From contig NZ_FOLP01000001.1 of NCBI RefSeq assembly GCF_900112425.1, positions 62,001-126,000 of the forward strand: DNA of 64,000 bases. The letters run 5' to 3'. The notes below the pieces were generated by a model. The model did no database searches, was not told the origin of the DNA, and saw only the letters and a program-made list of their open reading frames with translations. Below are positions 51,976-60,287 of the stretch, piece by piece. A program made the position numbers and the translations under genes. How positions within the stretch are numbered: position 1 is the stretch's first letter; the number at the start of each line of letters is the position of its first letter. The DNA is from Variovorax sp. OK212 (GTDB lineage: Bacteria > Pseudomonadota > Gammaproteobacteria > Burkholderiales > Burkholderiaceae_C).

Positions 51976-53256
51976 ATGAAGTTGTTTCCCACCGGCCATG
52001 CCACCCATCCGCAATGGCGCATGGCGGCCGGCCTCGTGCTGGCCCAGTTGCGTGCGCAGATGGCACTGCCCGACTACGCGTCGTCGCCGACGCTCGGGCT
52101 GCTCTACATCACCGACCACTATGCGAGCGACGCGCAGGACATCCTCGACCACCTGAGCGCCGAGCTGCCCGAGGTCACCGACTGGTCGGGCACCGTCGGC
52201 ATCGGCGTGTCGGCCAACAACGCCGAGTATTTCGACGAGCCCGGCATCAGCCTGATGCTGTGCGCGCTGCCCAGTGACCAGTACCGCGTGTTCTCGGGCG
52301 TGGCGCCGCTGGGCAACTCGGAAATGAGCGGCTTCGAGGCGCACACCGCGCTGGTCCACGCCGACCCCGCAACGCCCGACCTGGCCGAGCTGATCGGCGA
52401 GATGGCCGGGCGCACCGACACCGGCTACCTGTTCGGCGGCCTGACCTCGGGCCGCGGCAGCGCGCTGCAGTTCGCGATCGGCGGCAACGGCAACATCCGC
52501 GGCCACGGCGCGGCGGGCGGCGTGTTCTCGGGCGGCTTGTCGGGCGTGGTGTTCGGCGAGGGCGTGCGGCTGGTGTCGCGCGTCACGCAGGGCTGCCAGC
52601 CGCTGCGCTCGGGGGCGGGGCGCCAGCGCGAGATCACCGAGGCCGACGGCAACCTGCTGCTCAGGCTCGACGGCGAACCGGCGCTCGACGTGCTGCTGGC
52701 CGACCTGCAGGTGTCGCTCGAGCGGCCGCAGGAAGCCATCGACGCCGTGCGCAATACGCTGGTCGGCCTGGCCGACGCGGGCAGCGACGGCATCCGCCGC
52801 ACCGGCGACCTGGGGGCCGACGTGCTGGTGCGCCACATCATCGGCCTGGACCCCACGCGGCGCGGCATTGCCATTGCCGACACCGCCGAGGCCGGCATGC
52901 GGCTGACCTTCTGCCGCCGCAACACGCAGGCCGCCCGGGCCGACCTGATGCGCATCTGCGCCGAAATCCGCGAAGAGCTGGAGCCCGAAGAACAGACGCT
53001 GGCCACCGCGCGCGCCGTGGCCGCTGGCGAGGCCGAGGCCGCGCCGCACCCCGCGCGGCGCATTGCGGGCGCGGTGTATGTAAGCTGCTCCGGCCGCGGC
53101 GGCCCGCACTTCGGCGCGCCGGGCGCGGAATTGCAGATCGTGCGGCACGCGCTGGGCGACGTGCCGCTGGTCGGCTTCTTTGCCGCGGGCGAAATCGCGC
53201 GGCACCATCTGTATGGCTATACCGGGGTGCTGACGGTGTTCACCAGCAACGACTGA
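51976..53256 (+). CDS. FIST domain protein
   Basis: A 426-residue protein with the FIST N- and C-terminal sensory domains predicted to bind small ligands such as amino acids. It starts KLFPTGHATHPQWRMA, contains VGIGVSANNAEYFDEPGI and GYLFGGLTSGR in FIST-N, and VYVSCSGRGGPHFGAPGAEL with PLVGFFAAGEIARHHLYGYTGVLTVF in FIST-C. There is no attached kinase or GGDEF domain. ATG at 51976 chosen; TTG at 51964 also possible. It follows phaM by 45 bases and may be co-transcribed. Confidence 0.9.
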   Translation: MKLFPTGHATHPQWRMAAGLVLAQLRAQMALPDYASSPTLGLLYITDHYASDAQDILDHLSAELPEVTDWSGTVGIGVSANNAEYFDEPGISLMLCALPSDQYRVFSGVAPLGNSEMSGFEAHTALVHADPATPDLAELIGEMAGRTDTGYLFGGLTSGRGSALQFAIGGNGNIRGHGAAGGVFSGGLSGVVFGEGVRLVSRVTQGCQPLRSGAGRQREITEADGNLLLRLDGEPALDVLLADLQVSLERPQEAIDAVRNTLVGLADAGSDGIRRTGDLGADVLVRHIIGLDPTRRGIAIADTAEAGMRLTFCRRNTQAARADLMRICAEIREELEPEEQTLATARAVAAGEAEAAPHPARRIAGAVYVSCSGRGGPHFGAPGAELQIVRHALGDVPLVGFFAAGEIARHHLYGYTGVLTVFTSND

Positions 53257-53274
53257 GCGAACGCCGGAGGCCGG

Positions 53275-53322
53275 CCATCAGGCCATCAGGCCATCAAGCC
53301 ATCAAGCCATCAAGCCGTCAGG
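53275..53322. repeat. Six tandem CCATCA(A/G)G units
   Basis: Six eight-base units: two CCATCAGG, three CCATCAAG, and one CCGTCAGG. They fill the gap between the convergent FIST and dadA genes; the dadA stop codon (53318-53320) falls inside the last unit. Confidence 0.9.
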
Positions 53323-54619
53323 CCGGCTGCAGCACGCGCGGCTGCGGTGCCGGCATGCCGGTGAACGCGAAATCGACCTCGGGCGCCAGCCCGCTCACGA
53401 TGCGCGCGATCGACTTGCCCGAGCCGCAGGCGTGGGTCCAGCCGAGCGTGCCGTGGCCGGTGTTGAGGAACAGGTTCTGCAGCTTCGTCTTGCCGATCAG
53501 CGGCACGTTGCTCGGCGTGGCGGGGCGCAGGCCGGTCCAGAACTGGGCCTGCGTGGTGTCGCCGGCGCCGGGGAACAGCGCTTCGACGCGGTGCACGATG
53601 GCTTCGCAGCGCACCTGGTTCAGGTCGCGGTCGTAGCCGTTGAGCTCGGCCGTGCCGGCGATGCGCAGGCGGTCGCCGGACTCGGACGTGTAGCGCGAGA
53701 ACACGAGCTTGAACTCGTCGTCGGTCAGCGAGACCTGGTGGGCCTTGGAGGCGTCTTTCACGGGCAGCGTCACCGAATAGCCCTTGGCCGGGTAGATCGG
53801 CAGCCGGATGCCCAGCGGTGCGGCCAGCAGCGGGCTCAGCGAACCCATCGCCATCACGAACGCGTCGCCGCGGATGCGCTGGAAGCGGCCTTCGTTGTCG
53901 GTGGCTTCGACGTGGTCGATCTTGCCGCCGGCTTCGCGCAGCGCGGTGATGGTGTGGCTCATCAGGAACTTCACGCCGGCCGCCGCCGCGAGCTTGCAGA
54001 GTTCGCGCGCGAAGCGGTTGGCGTCGCCGGATTCGTCTTCGGCCGTGAAGGTGGCGCCGGCCAGCTTCGGGCGGATGTGGGCGAGGGCGGGCTCGATCTT
54101 CACGGCCTCGTCGGCCGAGATGACCTGGCGCTCGCAGCCCAGGGCGCGCATCTGCTCGGCGGGGGCAAGGGCGCCGTCGAATTCCTTCTGCGTCGTATAG
54201 AAGTGCAGGATGCCCTGGGTGCGCTGGTCGTAGGCCAGATGGGTGTCGCGACGCAATTGCTGCAACATGTCGCGGCTGTATGTACCCAAACGAACGATCT
54301 GCTCGATGTTGTGGCGGGTGCGCGCCGGGGTGCATTCGCGCAGGAACTGCAGGCCCCAGAGCCACTGGCGCATGTCGGCGCGGATACGGAAGAGCAGCGG
54401 GGCGTCCTCCTTGCCCAGCCATTGCAGCACCTTGAGCGGTGCGCTGGGGTTGGCCCAGGGTTCGGCATGGCTGACCGAGATCTGCCCGCCGTTGGCGAAG
54501 CTGGTTTCGGCGGCGGGGGTGGCCTGCCGGTCGATCACGGTCACGTCGTGGCCGAGTTGCTGGAGGTAGTAAGCCGAGGTCACGCCGAGCAGGCCGGCGC
54601 CAAGAACGATCACGCGCAT
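53318..54619 (-). CDS. dadA: D-amino acid dehydrogenase small subunit DadA
   Basis: FAD-dependent, membrane-associated enzyme (433 residues) oxidising D-alanine and other D-amino acids to keto acids. The N-terminal dinucleotide fold is VIVLGAGLLGVTSAYYL, then VIDRQATPAAETSFANGGQIS, typical of DadA, and the C-terminal NTGHGTLGWTHACGSGK signature. A tandem glycine riboswitch lies 95 bases upstream of its start, so expression should respond to glycine; DadA relatives can oxidise glycine slowly. The ATG is at 54619. No alanine racemase gene is adjacent. Confidence 0.92.
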   Translation of the reverse strand: MRVIVLGAGLLGVTSAYYLQQLGHDVTVIDRQATPAAETSFANGGQISVSHAEPWANPSAPLKVLQWLGKEDAPLLFRIRADMRQWLWGLQFLRECTPARTRHNIEQIVRLGTYSRDMLQQLRRDTHLAYDQRTQGILHFYTTQKEFDGALAPAEQMRALGCERQVISADEAVKIEPALAHIRPKLAGATFTAEDESGDANRFARELCKLAAAAGVKFLMSHTITALREAGGKIDHVEATDNEGRFQRIRGDAFVMAMGSLSPLLAAPLGIRLPIYPAKGYSVTLPVKDASKAHQVSLTDDEFKLVFSRYTSESGDRLRIAGTAELNGYDRDLNQVRCEAIVHRVEALFPGAGDTTQAQFWTGLRPATPSNVPLIGKTKLQNLFLNTGHGTLGWTHACGSGKSIARIVSGLAPEVDFAFTGMPAPQPRVLQPA

Positions 54620-54664
54620 TTCAAGTACCTTTGAGGTTGCAGCGCTTGAACGACGGGCGTGGTG

Positions 54665-54683
54665 TGCTATTGAATCAATAGCA
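54665..54683. repeat. Perfect 19-base palindrome in the dadA leader
   Basis: TGCTATTGA and TCAATAGCA surround one central base. It lies between the riboswitch and the dadA start. TGCTAT...ATAGCA palindromes of this kind appear to me to recur in Comamonadaceae intergenic DNA; here it may form part of the expression platform or be a dispersed repeat. Confidence 0.6.
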
Positions 54684-54714
54684 GGCAACCGGACGGCCGT
54701 GTCCAAGTTGCCGC

Positions 54715-54945
54715 TCCCCCTGTCCTCGGTACCTGAGAGATTCACCCGCTGCGCCCGCAGCGGGTTTGCTCCTTCGGTGCGTCACGGCCATGAAATGGCG
54801 TGGCGGCTCTCCAGACGGCGTTTCAGTTGATGCAGTACTGACCCCTTGCCGAAATCCTCCATCGGGACTTCGTCGGGCCGACCTGAGCGTTTATGGGAGT
54901 TTGCGCCTTCGGTAGGGCCACCGGGGTGGCCCGCTCTCCTGCAGT
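54715..54945 (-). ncRNA. Tandem glycine riboswitch upstream of dadA
   Basis: On the minus strand two aptamers follow each other. Aptamer 1 (about 54945-54862) has GGAGAG (54939-54934), CCGAAGGCGCAAAC and CGCTCAGGTC. Aptamer 2 (about 54822-54715) has GGAGAG (54812-54807), CACCGAAGGAGCAAACCC, CTCTCAGGTACCGAGGACAG. These are the conserved internal loops of the gcvT-type glycine motif. The tandem form, with a linker of about 40 bases, allows coupled glycine sensing. The dadA ATG follows 95 bases later. Confidence 0.88.
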
Positions 54946-55067
54946 GTGGCCGATTGTAAACACGGCCTGAAGTGAACGGTAACGCCTTGTGTTTCGGCCT
55001 GTCGGCCCAATGGGATAATCGCCAGTTGATTTGCCGCAGGGCAATTGCTTCAAACACAGGGGACCCC

Positions 55068-56156
55068 ATGATCTTGGTTACCGGCGGCGCTGGCTTCATT
55101 GGCGCCAATTTCGTACTCGACTGGATCGCGAACAGCGACGAGCCGGTCGTGAACCTCGACAAACTGACCTACGCGGGCAACCTCGAGACCCTCGCGTCGC
55201 TCAAGGGCAACCCGAAGCACATCTTCGTGCAGGGCGACATCGGCGACAGCGCGCTGATCGACCGCCTGCTGGCCGAGCACAAGCCACGCGCCGTCGTGAA
55301 CTTCGCCGCGGAATCGCACGTCGATCGCTCGATCCACGGCCCCGAGGATTTCGTGCAGACCAACGTGCTCGGCACCTTCCGCCTGCTCGAATCCGTGCGC
55401 GGCTTCTGGAGCGCGCTGCCGGCCGACGAGAAGACCGCCTTCCGCTTCCTGCACGTGTCGACCGACGAGGTCTACGGCTCGCTCTCGAAGACCGACCCGG
55501 CCTTCACCGAAGAACACAAGTACGAGCCCAACAGCCCGTACTCGGCCAGCAAGGCCGCCAGCGACCACCTGGTGCGCGCCTGGCACCACACCTACGGCCT
55601 GCCGGTGGTCACCACCAACTGCTCGAACAACTACGGCCCGTTCCACTTTCCCGAGAAGCTGATCCCGCTGATGATCGTCAACGCCCTGGCCGGCAAGCCG
55701 CTGCCCGTGTACGGGGACGGCATGCAGGTGCGCGACTGGCTCTACGTGAAGGACCACTGCAGCGCCATCCGCCGCGTGCTCGAAGCCGGCCGCCTTGGCG
55801 AGACCTACAACGTGGGCGGCTGGAACGAGAAGCCCAACATCGAGATCGTCAACACCGTGTGCGCGCTACTCGACGAACTCAGCCCCAAGGCCGGCGGCCA
55901 GCCGTACAAGGAACAGATCACCTACGTCACCGACCGCCCGGGCCACGACCGCCGCTACGCCATCGACGCACGCAAGCTCGAAGCAGAGCTCGGCTGGAAG
56001 CCCGCCGAAACCTTCGACACCGGCATCCGCAAGACCGTGGAGTGGTACCTCGCGAACAGCGCATGGGTGAGCAACGTGCAAAGCGGCGCCTACCGCGAAT
56101 GGGTCGAGAAGCAGTACGACGCTGCGCCTGCCGCATCGGCGAAGGCCACCGCATGA
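55068..56156 (+). CDS. rfbB: dTDP-glucose 4,6-dehydratase RfbB
   Basis: Second step of dTDP-L-rhamnose synthesis, an NAD-dependent extended SDR of 362 residues. It has the nucleotide motif [12 protein letters not shown], the active triad in [11 protein letters not shown] with the following [10 protein letters not shown] (YxxxK), and [15 protein letters not shown]. The ATG at 55068 lies 5 bases after AGGGGA. Its stop overlaps the rfbD start by ATGA. It leads the polysaccharide locus; the riboswitch of the divergent dadA ends about 120 bases upstream. Confidence 0.96.
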   Translation: MILVTGGAGFIGANFVLDWIANSDEPVVNLDKLTYAGNLETLASLKGNPKHIFVQGDIGDSALIDRLLAEHKPRAVVNFAAESHVDRSIHGPEDFVQTNVLGTFRLLESVRGFWSALPADEKTAFRFLHVSTDEVYGSLSKTDPAFTEEHKYEPNSPYSASKAASDHLVRAWHHTYGLPVVTTNCSNNYGPFHFPEKLIPLMIVNALAGKPLPVYGDGMQVRDWLYVKDHCSAIRRVLEAGRLGETYNVGGWNEKPNIEIVNTVCALLDELSPKAGGQPYKEQITYVTDRPGHDRRYAIDARKLEAELGWKPAETFDTGIRKTVEWYLANSAWVSNVQSGAYREWVEKQYDAAPAASAKATA

Positions 56157-57043
56157 AGTTGCTGCTGCTGGGCAAGGGCGGACAGGTCGGCTGGGAACTG
56201 CAGCGCAGCCTGGCGCCGCTGGGTGAACTGGTCGCGCTCGATTTCGACAGCACCGACCTGCATGCCGACTTCAGCCGCCCCGAGCAACTGGCCGAGACCG
56301 TGCTGAAGGTGCGCCCCGACGTCATCGTCAATGCCGCGGCGCACACCGCCGTCGACAAGGCCGAGAGCGAACCCGACTTCGCGCGCAAGCTCAATGCAAC
56401 GTCACCCGGCGTGGTGGCGCAGGCGGCGCAGCAGATCGGCGCGATGATGGTGCATTACTCCACCGACTACGTCTTCGACGGCAGCGGCACCCGCCCCTGG
56501 AAGGAAGACGACGCCACCGGCCCGCTCAGCGTGTACGGCCAGACCAAGCTCGAAGGCGAGCAACTGGTGGCCCAGCACTGCGCCAAGCACCTGATCTTTC
56601 GCACCAGCTGGGTGTATGCCGCGCGCGGCGGCAACTTTGCCAAGACCATGCTGCGGCTGGCGAAGGAGCGCGACAAGCTCACCGTCATCGACGACCAGTT
56701 CGGCGCGCCGACCGGTGCCGAGCTGCTGGCCGACGTGACGGCGCATGCCATTCGGGCCACGCTGCAGGACCCGGCCAAGGCGGGGCTCTACCACGCGATT
56801 GCCGGCGGTGAAACGACATGGCACGGCTATGCGCGCTTCGTGCTCGAGATGGCGCAGCAGGCGGGTGTCGAACTCAAGGCGGGCCCGGACGCCGTCGAGC
56901 CCGTGCCGACCAGCGCCTTCCCGACGCCGGCGAAGCGCCCGCACAACTCGCGCCTGGACACCACCAAGCTGCAGGCCACCTTCGGCCTGCGCCTGCCGCC
57001 TTGGCAGGAAGGCGTCGCGCGCATGCTGCGCGAGACGCTCTGA
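56153..57043 (+). CDS. rfbD: dTDP-4-dehydrorhamnose reductase RfbD
   Basis: NADPH-dependent SDR of 296 residues making dTDP-L-rhamnose in the last step. Features: [40 protein letters not shown] and [10 protein letters not shown] (YxxxK). Base composition is still that of the chromosomal genes upstream. Overlaps rfbB by four bases; 28 bases to rfbA. Confidence 0.95.
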   Translation: MKLLLLGKGGQVGWELQRSLAPLGELVALDFDSTDLHADFSRPEQLAETVLKVRPDVIVNAAAHTAVDKAESEPDFARKLNATSPGVVAQAAQQIGAMMVHYSTDYVFDGSGTRPWKEDDATGPLSVYGQTKLEGEQLVAQHCAKHLIFRTSWVYAARGGNFAKTMLRLAKERDKLTVIDDQFGAPTGAELLADVTAHAIRATLQDPAKAGLYHAIAGGETTWHGYARFVLEMAQQAGVELKAGPDAVEPVPTSAFPTPAKRPHNSRLDTTKLQATFGLRLPPWQEGVARMLRETL

Positions 57044-57071
57044 GAAGCGAATACCCAAGAGAAAAAAACGC

Positions 57072-57968
57072 ATGACCACGACAACGCAACGCAAGGGCAT
57101 CATCCTGGCCGGTGGCTCGGGCACCCGCCTGCACCCGGCCACGCTGGCAATGAGCAAGCAACTCCTGCCGGTGTACGACAAGCCGATGATCTACTACCCG
57201 CTGAGCACGCTGATGCTCGGCGGCATGCGCGACATCCTGATCATCAGCACGCCGCAGGACACGCCGCGCTTTCAGCAACTTCTGGGCGACGGCAGCCAGT
57301 GGGGCATCAACCTGCAGTACGCGGTGCAGCCGAGCCCGGACGGACTGGCGCAGGCTTTCATCATTGGTGAGAAGTTCGTGGGGAATTCGCCGAGTGCGCT
57401 GGTGCTGGGGGACAATATTTTTTATGGGCATGATCTCGCAACGCTGCTGCGCGACGCCGACAACAAGGCTGAAGGCGCCACGGTCTTTGCATACCATGTG
57501 CATGACCCGGAGCGCTATGGGGTCGTTGCTTTCGATGCGCAAGGCAAGGCCAGCAGCATTGAGGAGAAACCGGCCGAGCCTAAAAGCAGCTACGCCGTTA
57601 CCGGCTTGTACTTCTATGACAACCAAGTCGTCGATATCGCTAAAGCTGTGAAACCAAGCGCGCGTGGAGAGTTGGAGATTACTGCTGTGAACGAGGCGTA
57701 TCTTCACAAGAACGTGCTCAACGTGCAGATCATGCAGCGCGGCTACGCGTGGCTCGACACCGGCACGCACGAGAGTCTGCTCGAAGCAGGGCAGTTCATC
57801 GCCACGCTGGAGCATCGGCAGGGCTTGAAGATCGCGTGTCCGGAGGAGATCGCGTGGCGAGCGGGCTGGATCGATGCTGCCCAAGTCGAGAAGCTGGCGG
57901 AACCACTGCGTAAGAACGGCTACGGCCAGTATTTGCAGCGCATGCTCAAGGAAGGGGCCGTGCGATGA
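57072..57968 (+). CDS. rfbA: Glucose-1-phosphate thymidylyltransferase RfbA
   Basis: First step of dTDP-rhamnose synthesis, 298 residues. It shows the [11 protein letters not shown] nucleotide loop, [25 protein letters not shown] and the ELEITAVNE motif. The reading frame is intact, but synonymous base usage changes inside the gene: the first third is GC-rich like the chromosome, while from about position 57380 on A/T-ending codons become common. A recombination joint within the gene would explain this. Overlaps rfbC by ATGA. Confidence 0.96.
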   Translation: MTTTTQRKGIILAGGSGTRLHPATLAMSKQLLPVYDKPMIYYPLSTLMLGGMRDILIISTPQDTPRFQQLLGDGSQWGINLQYAVQPSPDGLAQAFIIGEKFVGNSPSALVLGDNIFYGHDLATLLRDADNKAEGATVFAYHVHDPERYGVVAFDAQGKASSIEEKPAEPKSSYAVTGLYFYDNQVVDIAKAVKPSARGELEITAVNEAYLHKNVLNVQIMQRGYAWLDTGTHESLLEAGQFIATLEHRQGLKIACPEEIAWRAGWIDAAQVEKLAEPLRKNGYGQYLQRMLKEGAVR

Positions 57969-58513
57969 AGGTCACGCCGACGGCCATTCCCGACGTTTTG
58001 ATCCTCGAGCCGAAGGTGTTCGGCGATGAGCGGGGGTTTTTTATGGAGAGCTTCAATCAGCGCGCCTTCGATGAGGCCGTGGGCTATCACGTCGACTTCG
58101 TGCAGGACAATCACTCGCGCTCAAGCAAGGGTGTCTTGCGGGGGTTGCACTACCAAGTCCAACAGCCACAGGGCAAGTTGGTGCGAGTGGTTCGTGGTGT
58201 GGTGTTCGATGTGGCCGTGGATATCCGCCGATCTTCGCCCACCTTCGGGCAGTGGGTCGGTGTCGAGTTGACGGAAAGCAATCACCGGCAGTTGTGGGTG
58301 CCTGTAGGGTTTGCGCACGGATTCATCGTCGTGAGCGAAACGGCTGACTTTCTCTATAAGACGACTGATTACTATGCGCCTGCGCATGAGCGATGCATCT
58401 TGTGGAGTGACGCCTCTCTCGATATTGCGTGGCCGAATGTTGGGCAGGCCCCGGCTCTTTCTGCCAAGGACGGCGCCGGGCTGTCGATGAAACAGGCGGA
58501 ATTTTTCGAATAG
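57965..58513 (+). CDS. rfbC: dTDP-4-dehydrorhamnose 3,5-epimerase RfbC
   Basis: Third enzyme of the dTDP-rhamnose route; 182 residues, cupin fold. Landmarks: [32 protein letters not shown] (with the catalytic His), VGFAHGFIV and the [10 protein letters not shown] segment. Lower GC than rfbBD. Followed by 104 bases of AT-rich DNA before gmhA, which may hold a promoter. Confidence 0.96.
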   Translation: MKVTPTAIPDVLILEPKVFGDERGFFMESFNQRAFDEAVGYHVDFVQDNHSRSSKGVLRGLHYQVQQPQGKLVRVVRGVVFDVAVDIRRSSPTFGQWVGVELTESNHRQLWVPVGFAHGFIVVSETADFLYKTTDYYAPAHERCILWSDASLDIAWPNVGQAPALSAKDGAGLSMKQAEFFE

Positions 58514-58617
58514 AAGACGAGTGCTGCGGATTGGCTTGCCGCTGCTATTGTCGAGATGGTCAAGGCCGTCGGATTTGCTAGCCATCTCCTATTTTTATAA
58601 CTCCCATTGGAATTTTT

Positions 58618-59247
58618 ATGCCTTCATTCTTTCCAGAACACCAGATACCAGATGCTGGACTGTACGCGGACGCGTATTTCGAAAGAATCACGGCTGCAGC
58701 GAAGACTGTGGATCGTGGCGCGCTTGCAGCCGCTGGGCGCCTTCTTGCGGAACGTGCTATCCAGGGAAAGATGATCTTTTCATGTGGCAATGGGGGGTCG
58801 GCAGCCATTTCCAACCACCTGGTTTGCGACTGCATGAAAGGTGTTCGCGGCAATAGCTGGCTGAAGCCAAAGGTGAATAGCCTTTCGTCCGCAGTCGAAC
58901 TGATTACCGCGATTGTCAACGATATCGGGCCCGAAGAGATGTTCTCGTTCCAGCTGACGTCAATGGCATCCGAGGGCGACGTCCTTATCGCAATCAGCTC
59001 GTCTGGTGCTTCGCCCAACATCATCAAGGCACTCAACACGGCGCGCGAGATGAAGATGGCAACGATCGCCATGACCGGGTTTTCTGGTGGCGATTCCGCT
59101 CGTCTCGCCGACGTCAGTCTTCACGTGGATGCGGAGAATTACGGTGTCGTCGAGGATGTGCATCAGTCGCTAATGCACATCCTGGCGCAATACCTTCGCC
59201 AGAGTCACCTGACAGATCCCTCCCTGCTGGGAACGCTCAAGTTCTAG
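58618..59247 (+). CDS. gmhA: Sedoheptulose 7-phosphate isomerase GmhA
   Basis: SIS-domain enzyme (209 residues) converting sedoheptulose 7-phosphate to D-glycero-D-manno-heptose 7-phosphate, the first step of heptose activation. The SIS phosphate loops are SCGNGGSAAISNHLVCD and ISSSGASPNIIKA; the ADVSLHV and EDVHQSLMHILAQYL endings agree with GmhA. Placement in front of a GmhB-containing fusion and an HddA-like kinase supports the call. The ATG at 58618 follows a very AT-rich leader without an evident ribosome site. Confidence 0.9.
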   Translation: MPSFFPEHQIPDAGLYADAYFERITAAAKTVDRGALAAAGRLLAERAIQGKMIFSCGNGGSAAISNHLVCDCMKGVRGNSWLKPKVNSLSSAVELITAIVNDIGPEEMFSFQLTSMASEGDVLIAISSSGASPNIIKALNTAREMKMATIAMTGFSGGDSARLADVSLHVDAENYGVVEDVHQSLMHILAQYLRQSHLTDPSLLGTLKF

Positions 59248-59327
59248 CATCTGACATGCCGGCCTTGGCAAACAACGTCTAGCTTAAGGTCCGCTGTTAC
59301 CAATGGCCTTCCTATTGTGAGATTCCA

Positions 59328-60287
59328 ATGAAATTGCACCTGATTACTGGTGGCGCTGGTTTTGTCGCTGTCAACCTGACGCGCCGTCTGCTTAAAGAAG
59401 GTGGCGCTGTTCTGGCCTTGGATGACTTGTCCCGTGGACGGCGTGAACTGGTGGCGGAATTCGACAGCCATCCCTCTTTCAGTTTTCAGCAAGTGGACTG
59501 CTCCGATCTGGACGCCTTGTCGACGGCGATCCAGGAGGCCGGTGCACCTGTTGCTCATGTCTGGCATCTGGCCGCCAACTCGGATATCCCCGCAGGGGTG
59601 GCCGATCCGCGTATTGATCGTGATCGCACGTTCCTGACTACTTTTGCCGTGCTCGAAGCGATGCGCCGGCATGAAATTCCGGAAATGCACTTCGCGTCAA
59701 GTTCGGCCATCTACGGCGATCTCGGCGAACTTGAAATTCATGAGGACATCGGCCCGTTGCAGCCGATCTCCAACTACGGGGCCATGAAGCTGGCATCGGA
59801 AGCGCAGATCCGGGCGGCAGTTGAAGCTTTCCTCCCGCGCGCAGACATCTTCCGATTTCCGAACGTCATCGGGGTGCCGGCGACTCATGGCGTGATTTTT
59901 GATTTCATCCGCAAGCTGAAGGCAACCCCTGAACAACTGCAGGTTCTTGGGGATGGCACACAGCAGAAGGCTTATCTGCACGTCGACGACCTGATCGACG
60001 CAATGCTTCACGTGAGCCGGATCGAGGGGCGCTACAAGGTGTTTAACATCGGGCCGAAGGACGATGGCGTCACGGTGCGCATGATTGCGCAGACAGTGCG
60101 CGACCGAGTGTCTCCGAGAGCCGACATCGTCTTTGGCGAGGGCAACCGCGGTTGGGTGGGCGATGTCCCGCGCTTCCGCTATTCGACTCAGCGTCTCGCT
60201 GCCAGTGGCTGGAGCCCTCAGCTTGATTCCACGCAAGCCATGGTCCGCGCGGTCGACGAAATCGCGCGCGAGGAGTTGGCTGAGTGA
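59328..60287 (+). CDS. NAD-dependent sugar epimerase/dehydratase
   Basis: Extended SDR of 319 residues: nucleotide motif ITGGAGFVAVNL, LDDLSRG, WHLAANSDIPAG, ASSSAIYG and SNYGAMKLASE (YxxxK). It resembles UDP-glucose 4-epimerase-like enzymes and the epimerases/dehydratases found in heptose loci. It might change the configuration of the activated heptose or provide another nucleotide sugar. The final TGA overlaps the GTG start of the fusion gene (GTGA), so the two are probably translated together. Confidence 0.85.
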   Translation: MKLHLITGGAGFVAVNLTRRLLKEGGAVLALDDLSRGRRELVAEFDSHPSFSFQQVDCSDLDALSTAIQEAGAPVAHVWHLAANSDIPAGVADPRIDRDRTFLTTFAVLEAMRRHEIPEMHFASSSAIYGDLGELEIHEDIGPLQPISNYGAMKLASEAQIRAAVEAFLPRADIFRFPNVIGVPATHGVIFDFIRKLKATPEQLQVLGDGTQQKAYLHVDDLIDAMLHVSRIEGRYKVFNIGPKDDGVTVRMIAQTVRDRVSPRADIVFGEGNRGWVGDVPRFRYSTQRLAASGWSPQLDSTQAMVRAVDEIAREELAE

